DNA of 18,016 nt from Bacteroidetes bacterium QS_8_68_15 (GTDB lineage: Bacteria > Bacteroidota > Rhodothermia > Rhodothermales > Salinibacteraceae). The position numbers and the translations under genes were made by a program. The DNA lies in the NCBI GenBank assembly GCA_003023245.1, contig PXTR01000133.1, forward strand, positions 1 through 18,016, in the 5' to 3' direction. The notes under the pieces were generated by a model. That model was not told where the DNA came from and did no database searches. It was given only the letters and a program-made list of their open reading frames with translations. Below are positions 14,165-18,016 of this stretch, in pieces. Every line of letters begins with the position of its first letter. Position 1 is the stretch's first letter.

Positions 14165-14986
14165 TCAACCCTTCTGGCTTTCGTTGCGGCGGCGGATGAT
14201 GTACTTGTTGGACTTCTTGTTGCGCTTGCGCGTCTTGTAGCCTTTGGCGGGCAGTCCTTTGCGGCTGCTGGCGCGCCCCTCGCCGCCGCCCATCGGGTGG
14301 GAGACGGGGTTCATCGCCACGCCGCGCGTGCGGGGGCGGCGTCCCAGCCAGCGGCTGCGGCCCGCCTTGCCGAGTTCGAGGTTCATGTGCTCGGGGTTGG
14401 AGGCGCGGCCCACCGTGGCGCGGCAGCGCGCCGGCACCATGCGCGTCTCCCCGCTGGGCAGCTCGAGCGTGGCGTACTCGCCCTCCCGCGCGGTGAGCTG
14501 CGCCGAAGTGCCCGCCGATCGCACCATCTGCGCCCCCTTGCCCGGCGTCATCTCGACGGCGTGCACCGTCGTCCCGATGGGCATGAAGCGCAGCGGCAGG
14601 CAGTTGCCCGGCTCCGCCTCGGCGGAGGGGCCGCTCTGAAGACGCTGGCCGACCTCTACCGCGTCGGGCGCGATGATGTAGCGCTTCTCGCCGTCGGCGT
14701 AGACCAGAAGCGCGATGCGCGCCGAGCGGTTCGGGTCGTACTCGATGGTCGCCACCCGCGCGGGGATGCCGTCCTTGTCGCGCTTGAAGTCGATGATGCG
14801 GTACTGCCGCTTGTGACCGCCGCCACGGTAGCGCATGGTCATGCGCCCCTGGTTGTTGCGGCCGCCGCTCCGGTTGAGCGGCTCGAGCAGGCTCTTCTCC
14901 GGCTCCGTCTCGGTAATGTCGTCGAAGACGGGGTCTGAGCGATGGCGCTGCCCGTTCGTGTCCGGCTTGCGGTTTTTGATAGCCAT
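14165..14986 (-). CDS. rplB: 50S ribosomal protein L2
   Basis: L2 is needed for subunit joining and peptidyl-transferase activity. It has 273 aa, the same length as E. coli L2. Landmarks are [23 protein letters not shown] (about 48-69), [23 protein letters not shown] (82-104), [29 protein letters not shown] (131-159) and [18 protein letters not shown] (221-238). His230, matching the conserved His229 of E. coli L2, is kept. The Asp before it is Ser229 here, and the second His is Met. The basic tail ends [14 protein letters not shown]. It lies between rplW and rpsS. Confidence 0.98.
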   Translation of the reverse strand: MAIKNRKPDTNGQRHRSDPVFDDITETEPEKSLLEPLNRSGGRNNQGRMTMRYRGGGHKRQYRIIDFKRDKDGIPARVATIEYDPNRSARIALLVYADGEKRYIIAPDAVEVGQRLQSGPSAEAEPGNCLPLRFMPIGTTVHAVEMTPGKGAQMVRSAGTSAQLTAREGEYATLELPSGETRMVPARCRATVGRASNPEHMNLELGKAGRSRWLGRRPRTRGVAMNPVSHPMGGGEGRASSRKGLPAKGYKTRKRNKKSNKYIIRRRNESQKG

Positions 14987-14991
14987 GGCGG

Positions 14992-15078
14992 TTTGGTTTT
15001 CGTTCTTGGATCTTTGGGCTTCGGGACGCTGAAGGCGACTCGGCCAGAAAAACCAAGCCCAAAACCGAAGCCCCAGGT
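14992..15078. repeat. Fold-back heptad spacer with shared core, rplW-rplB
   Basis: Units TTTGGTT, TTCGTTC, TTGGATC and relatives (14992-15026) face AACCAAG, CCCAAAA, CCGAAGC and CCCAGGT (15051-15078). The junction holds TTCGGGACGCTG (15020-15031) and then GAAAAACC (15047-15054). The rplD-rplW spacer has the same two landmarks. Confidence 0.85.
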
Positions 15079-15079
15079 C

Positions 15080-15379
15080 CTAAATACTTTCAAAGAAGTC
15101 GATCTCGTCGCTGCCGTCCTTGAGCGTGACGATGGCTTTCTTGTAGGCGGAGGTGCTCCCCTCGATGAGTCCGTCTTGCGTGAACTGGCTGCGGTTCTTG
15201 CCGGGAATGATCATCGTGCGCACGTCGTCCACGTCGGTGCCGGGGTAATGCTTTTCGACGGCCTCGCGGATCTGCGGCTTGCTGGACTTCATGCCTACGA
15301 TGAAGGTGTACTGCCCCTCCTCCATCAGGCGGGTCGTCTTTTCGGTAACGTAGGGGCGAACCAGTACGCGCTTGTTCAT
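15080..15379 (-). CDS. rplW: 50S ribosomal protein L23
   Basis: L23 is the tunnel-exit docking site for trigger factor and SRP. It is 99 aa. It starts MNKRVLVRPYVTEKTTRLMEEGQYTFIVGMKSSKPQIREAVEKHY and continues with DVRTMIIPGKNRSQFTQDGLIEGSTSAYKKAIVTLKDGSDEIDFF. The YVTEKTTRLMEEGQYTF block is the family signature. The start at 15379 lies just after the heptad spacer; a longer open frame upstream translates that spacer. Gene order rplD-rplW-rplB is standard. The stop is TAG. Confidence 0.97.
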   Translation of the reverse strand: MNKRVLVRPYVTEKTTRLMEEGQYTFIVGMKSSKPQIREAVEKHYPGTDVDDVRTMIIPGKNRSQFTQDGLIEGSTSAYKKAIVTLKDGSDEIDFFESI

Positions 15380-15380
15380 C

Positions 15381-15478
15381 GGTTTTGGGTCTTCCGTTTT
15401 GGGTCTTCGGGGTCTCGGGATTCGGGACGCTGGCAGCTGGTCGAATGAAAAACCAAAAACCAAGTCCCAAGACCCAAG
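15381..15478. repeat. Fold-back heptad spacer with shared core, rplD-rplW
   Basis: Seven consecutive units at 15381-15429 (GGTTTTG, GGTCTTC and variants) face four at 15451-15478 (AACCAAA, AACCAAG, TCCCAAG, ACCCAAG). This is the longest heptad run in the window. It shares TTCGGGACGCTG (15421-15432) and GAAAAACC (15447-15454) with the rplW-rplB spacer. Confidence 0.9.
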
Positions 15479-15480
15479 CA

Positions 15481-16116
15481 CTAACTATCGAGAATCTCGG
15501 TAATCGCGTCGAGGGCGCCTTCTTGAGCGAGGATCACGTCGGCTTTCATTACGTCCACCGTCGAGGCGTTGCGGCCTTCCTTGACCGACACGTGTGGGAC
15601 ATTCTTGCTGGAGCGGTAGATGTACGGCTCATGGTCGGCGGTTAGAAGCAGCACCTTCCCGTCGTCGCCGAGCTCCAGTTGCGCGAGCAGGTCGGTGAGC
15701 TGGCGCGTGGACGGACGGTCGAACGAGAAGTCCTCCACCACCCGCAGCGCCTCCTCCTGTTGCGCCTTCGCGCTCAAGGCGGAGCGGCGCGCCAGGCGCT
15801 TGGTCTTTTTGTTGAGGTTCAGCTCGTACTCGCGCGGGCGAGCCCCGTGCGCGCGGCCGCCGGTCTGGCGAATCGGCGACTTCGCGTCGCCGGCGCGGGA
15901 GCGGCCCGTGCCCTTCTGGCGGTAGAGCTTGCGCCCCGAGCCGCGCACGTCGCTGCGCTCTTTGGTCTTGTGCGTGCCCTGACGTTCAGCAGCCTGAATG
16001 CGCCGCACGTCCAGCCACACCACGTGCTCGTTCGGTTCGATCCCGAAGACCGTCTCGCTAAGGTCGGCCTCGCGGCCGTCCTCGGTACCGTCTTCGCTAT
16101 ATACGGGTAGCTGCAT
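15481..16116 (-). CDS. rplD: 50S ribosomal protein L4
   Basis: L4 lines the tunnel constriction and in E. coli represses the S10 operon. It has 211 aa. It starts MQLPVYSEDGTEDGREADLSETVFG. The long arm covers about 47-95 with TKERSDVRGSGRKLYRQKGTGRSRAG and SPIRQTGGRAHGARPREYELNLNKKTKRLARRSALSAK. The C-terminal globular domain ends VILAQEGALDAITEILDS. The N-terminus is acidic (EDGTEDGREADLSE). It lies between rplC and rplW. The stop is TAG. The upstream in-frame extension is spacer sequence. Confidence 0.98.
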   Translation of the reverse strand: MQLPVYSEDGTEDGREADLSETVFGIEPNEHVVWLDVRRIQAAERQGTHKTKERSDVRGSGRKLYRQKGTGRSRAGDAKSPIRQTGGRAHGARPREYELNLNKKTKRLARRSALSAKAQQEEALRVVEDFSFDRPSTRQLTDLLAQLELGDDGKVLLLTADHEPYIYRSSKNVPHVSVKEGRNASTVDVMKADVILAQEGALDAITEILDS

Positions 16117-16119
16117 TTT

Positions 16120-16212
16120 GAGGGTGGGGGTGTGAGGGTACGAGCGTATGGGGATTGTTGGAGCGCGAGCAGGGGAACACTCCCACACACCCGCACTCCC
16201 GAACTCCCATAC
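16120..16212. repeat. Fold-back heptad spacer with shared core, rplC-rplD
   Basis: GAGGGTG, GGGGTGT and variants (16120-16154) face CACTCCC, ACACACC, CGCACTC, CCGAACT and CCCATAC (16178-16212). The core TTGTTGGAGCGC (16155-16166) and the following ACTCCC-ACACCCGCAC arm match the rplB-rpsS spacer at 16 of 18 positions in the second arm. Confidence 0.85.
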
Positions 16213-16851
16213 TCACTTTCTGTGGATCTCGACGTAGCCTTCCTTCGGCCCCGGCACCGACCCTTTGATGAGAATCAGATCGCTGGCCTCGATGACGCGG
16301 ACGACTTTGAGGTTTTGCGTCTTGGTGCGCTCCCCGCCCGTGCGTCCACCCATGCGCATCCCCGGGAAGACGCGCGCCGGGTCGCTGGCCCCGCCGATGG
16401 CGCCGGGGGCGCGCTCCACGTCGCTCTGGCCGTGCGTCTGCATCCCCACGCCGGCGAAGTCGTGGCGCTTCACCCCCCCCTGAAAGCCTTTGCCCTTCGA
16501 GGTGCCGACCACGTCGACGCGCTCGCCTTTTACGAACAGGTCGTCGACGCGAATCTCTTCCCCCAGCTCGACCGGCTCTTCGAGGTCGGCGTTGAAGTCG
16601 CGGAATTCGCGCACGACCTCCTTCGGCCCGGCGCCGGCCTTGTCGAAGTGGCCCAAAAGCGCCTTCGAGGTGCGCTTCGTCTTGGCCTCGCCGAAGCCCA
16701 GCTGCACGGCGTCGTAGCCGTCCTTGCCGTCCGCGGTTTTTACCTGCGTGACGACGTTGGGCTCCGCTTCGACGACGGTGACCGGCACGTTCGTGCCGTC
16801 GTCCTCGAAGACGCTGGTCATGCCGACTTTTTTTCCGATGATTCCGCTCAT
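16213..16851 (-). CDS. rplC: 50S ribosomal protein L3
   Basis: L3 is an early 50S assembly protein whose loop reaches toward the peptidyl-transferase centre. It has 212 aa. It starts MSGIIGKKVGMTSVFEDDGTNVPVTVVEAEPNVV, with a QLGFGEAKTKRTSKALLGHF block near 60-80. The central GTSKGKGFQGGVKRHDFAGVGMQTHGQSD motif is intact, as are APGAIGG and FPGMRMGGRTGGERTKTQNLKVVRVI. The residue equal to the methylated Gln of E. coli L3 is not Gln here (IGGAS). The gene follows the lipoprotein gene by 48 bases instead of following rpsJ directly. Confidence 0.98.
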   Translation of the reverse strand: MSGIIGKKVGMTSVFEDDGTNVPVTVVEAEPNVVTQVKTADGKDGYDAVQLGFGEAKTKRTSKALLGHFDKAGAGPKEVVREFRDFNADLEEPVELGEEIRVDDLFVKGERVDVVGTSKGKGFQGGVKRHDFAGVGMQTHGQSDVERAPGAIGGASDPARVFPGMRMGGRTGGERTKTQNLKVVRVIEASDLILIKGSVPGPKEGYVEIHRK

Positions 16852-16899
16852 GGCTGTCGTGGGAGTCGTTTTCGCGTCTCGAAAAATGCTTTCTTACCG

Positions 16900-17475
16900 T
16901 TACCTCTGCGTCGCCTGAATCTCCTGTGTGAGGAGGAGTCGCACCTCGGGAAAATCGTCGCCGACCGTCGACTGCGGAAGCAGAATGTTTCGCAATCGGA
17001 GTCCGTCGAATTCGTCGTCCTCCGTCGTCAGCACGATGCGGTCGTTTTCGAGAATCTGGTAATCGACCTCGAGACCGCCGATTCCGCTCGAATCCGGGTA
17101 AAAGTCCATTTCGTCATCTTCGCCGCTGATGTCGATGTCGCCGGGAATCAAGCGGTCGCTTTTCTGGTCTCTGCGCGCATAGAGTTCAAACCGGCGGTCG
17201 TACTCGTCGTCTCGGGTGTAGAACGTGATCGACAGGCGCGAGTCGTACTGATCGCGGAGCCGCGCCGTCAGGTCGGTATCGTCGACGCGAAACGAGCCGA
17301 GGCGCCAGGTGCCCTGCTCAAATACCTTGAAGTCTTCCCGGTCCGCCGCGTCGTTGGTGTCGCACCCCGCCAGCGCGACGAAAACCGAAAGCGCGGCGCC
17401 GAGCGCTACCAGCAGCGCAGGGAAGCGAGGCGAATGTCGCACGGGGAGAACCTGCGATGGGAAAGAAGGCTGCAT
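16900..17475 (-). CDS. Predicted secreted lipoprotein, lipocalin-like, inside the S10 operon
   Basis: I do not recognise the family with certainty. The 191-aa product has an n-region with Arg/His residues, a hydrophobic stretch (about 18-36) and a lipobox LAGC with Cys38, so it is a predicted lipoprotein. The mature part is strongly acidic, about 39 Asp/Glu against about 19 Lys/Arg by hand count. It has alternating hydrophobic and charged strands. A GTW at 55-57 followed by RLGSFRVDDTDLT resembles the GxW start of lipocalin-like beta-barrel lipoproteins of Bacteroidota (inference). Its ATG at 17475 touches the rpsJ stop (TGA-ATG), so it is probably co-transcribed and translationally coupled with S10. 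It sits between rpsJ and rplC, where normally nothing lies. Confidence 0.85.
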   Translation of the reverse strand: MQPSFPSQVLPVRHSPRFPALLVALGAALSVFVALAGCDTNDAADREDFKVFEQGTWRLGSFRVDDTDLTARLRDQYDSRLSITFYTRDDEYDRRFELYARRDQKSDRLIPGDIDISGEDDEMDFYPDSSGIGGLEVDYQILENDRIVLTTEDDEFDGLRLRNILLPQSTVGDDFPEVRLLLTQEIQATQR

Positions 17476-17787
17476 TCACACCTTGATCTCCACGTCCACG
17501 CCGCTGGGCAGCTCCAGTTTCATTAAGGAGTCGACCGTGTCGCTCGACGAGGAGTGAATGTCGATCAGGCGCTTGTGGTGGCGACGCTCGAACTGCTCGC
17601 GGCTCTTTTTGTCCACGTGCGGTCCGCGCAACACGGTGTAGACCTTCTTCTTGGTGGGCAGCGGAATCGGCCCGCTTACCACGGCTCCGGTCTTTTTGAC
17701 CGTGTCGATAATTTTCTCCGCGCTCCGGTCGATCAGCGAGTGATCGTAACTCTTGAGCTTAATGCGGATCTTCTGCTGCGTGGCCAT
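17476..17787 (-). CDS. rpsJ: 30S ribosomal protein S10 (NusE)
   Basis: S10 is in the 30S head and, as NusE, joins transcription antitermination complexes. It is 103 aa, the usual length. It has [77 protein letters not shown], covering the complete core with the [26 protein letters not shown] signature. It ends [19 protein letters not shown]. Upstream is tuf, the str-S10 junction arrangement. Downstream, the stop abuts the lipoprotein ATG. The start at 17787 is the only Met in the family position. Confidence 0.98.
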   Translation of the reverse strand: MATQQKIRIKLKSYDHSLIDRSAEKIIDTVKKTGAVVSGPIPLPTKKKVYTVLRGPHVDKKSREQFERRHHKRLIDIHSSSSDTVDSLMKLELPSGVDVEIKV

Positions 17788-17802
17788 GCTTGGCGGTTGC
17801 AG

Positions 17803-17868
17803 GGTTGAACATTGAAAGTTGAAAGTTCCTCGGGCCGCGAGCCAACAGCTAACAGCCAACAGCTAACA
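17803..17868. repeat. Two heptad blocks, tuf-rpsJ spacer
   Basis: GGTTGAA, CATTGAA, AGTTGAA and AGTTCCT at 17803-17830 lie on the rpsJ side. GCCAACA and GCTAACA alternate four times at 17841-17868 on the tuf side. The two blocks use different words and are not complementary, so fold-back is not universal. Confidence 0.9.
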
Positions 17869-17871
17869 GTT

Positions 17872-18016
17872 TCAGTCCAGCACTTCCGTCACGACACCGG
17901 CGCCGACCGTGTGCCCCCCTTCCCGAATCGCGAAGCGAAGCCCCTCCTCCATCGCCACCGGCTTGATTAGCTCCACCTCGAACGTCGCGTTGTCCCCCGG
18001 CATCACCATCTCAACC
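17872..18016 (-). CDS. tuf: Elongation factor Tu, 3' end only
   Basis: EF-Tu delivers aminoacyl-tRNA to the ribosome. The visible 47 codons and stop encode [34 protein letters not shown], then [13 protein letters not shown] and TGA. This is the C-terminal beta-barrel domain III of EF-Tu, including the family end signature GAGVVTE. The rest lies beyond the right edge. Its place before rpsJ shows that the str and S10 regions are contiguous here. Confidence 0.97.
   Translation of the reverse strand, partial: VEMVMPGDNATFEVELIKPVAMEEGLRFAIREGGHTVGAGVVTEVLD

Overview
The window is one long ribosomal-protein locus, the fused S10-spc-alpha super-operon. It is read entirely on the minus strand, so transcription runs from the right edge to the left. 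Thirty genes can be supported. In transcription order they are tuf (3' end only), rpsJ, a lipoprotein gene, rplC, rplD, rplW, rplB, rpsS, rplV, rpsC, rplP, rpmC, rpsQ, rplN, rplX, rplE, rpsN, rpsH, rplF, rplR, rpsE, rplO, secY, map, infA, rpsM, rpsK, rpsD, rpoA and rplQ (5' end only). The products are ribosomal proteins, the SecY translocon channel, methionine aminopeptidase, IF-1, EF-Tu and the RNA polymerase alpha subunit.

Several traits suggest a member of the Bacteroidota/Rhodothermota side of the tree, probably salt-adapted (Salinibacter-like). The DNA is GC-rich, clear Shine-Dalgarno motifs are lacking, and S14 is the zinc-free long form. The gene order secY-map-infA-rpsM is typical. 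Proteins are acidic: S17 carries an acidic N-terminal extension and L5 an acidic C-terminal tail, each about 65-70 residues. The assignment is an inference from sequence traits, not from a database search.

Region by region: 18016-16213 holds the str/S10 junction (EF-Tu, S10), an unexpected lipoprotein gene butted against rpsJ, then L3. Region 16116-11529 is the rest of the S10 block. Region 10999-5957 is S17 to L15 and lacks rpmD (L30). Region 5872-3263 is secY, map and infA. Region 2984-1 is the alpha block, with no rpmJ (L36) between infA and rpsM.

Two things are out of the ordinary. First, a predicted secreted lipoprotein with a lipocalin-like look sits between rpsJ and rplC, its ATG directly following the rpsJ stop. 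Second, the intergenic spacers are not random: about 20 of 29 contain degenerate tandem repeats with a period of seven bases. Each spacer uses its own heptamer vocabulary, such as TTGAA, TTGGG, CGATT, GTGGG or CAGCT types. In many spacers a second block near the preceding stop codon is roughly the reverse complement, so the spacer could fold back on itself between stop and start. Two pairs of spacers also share conserved cores. No terminator, strong promoter, RNA gene, IS element or CRISPR array was recognised.
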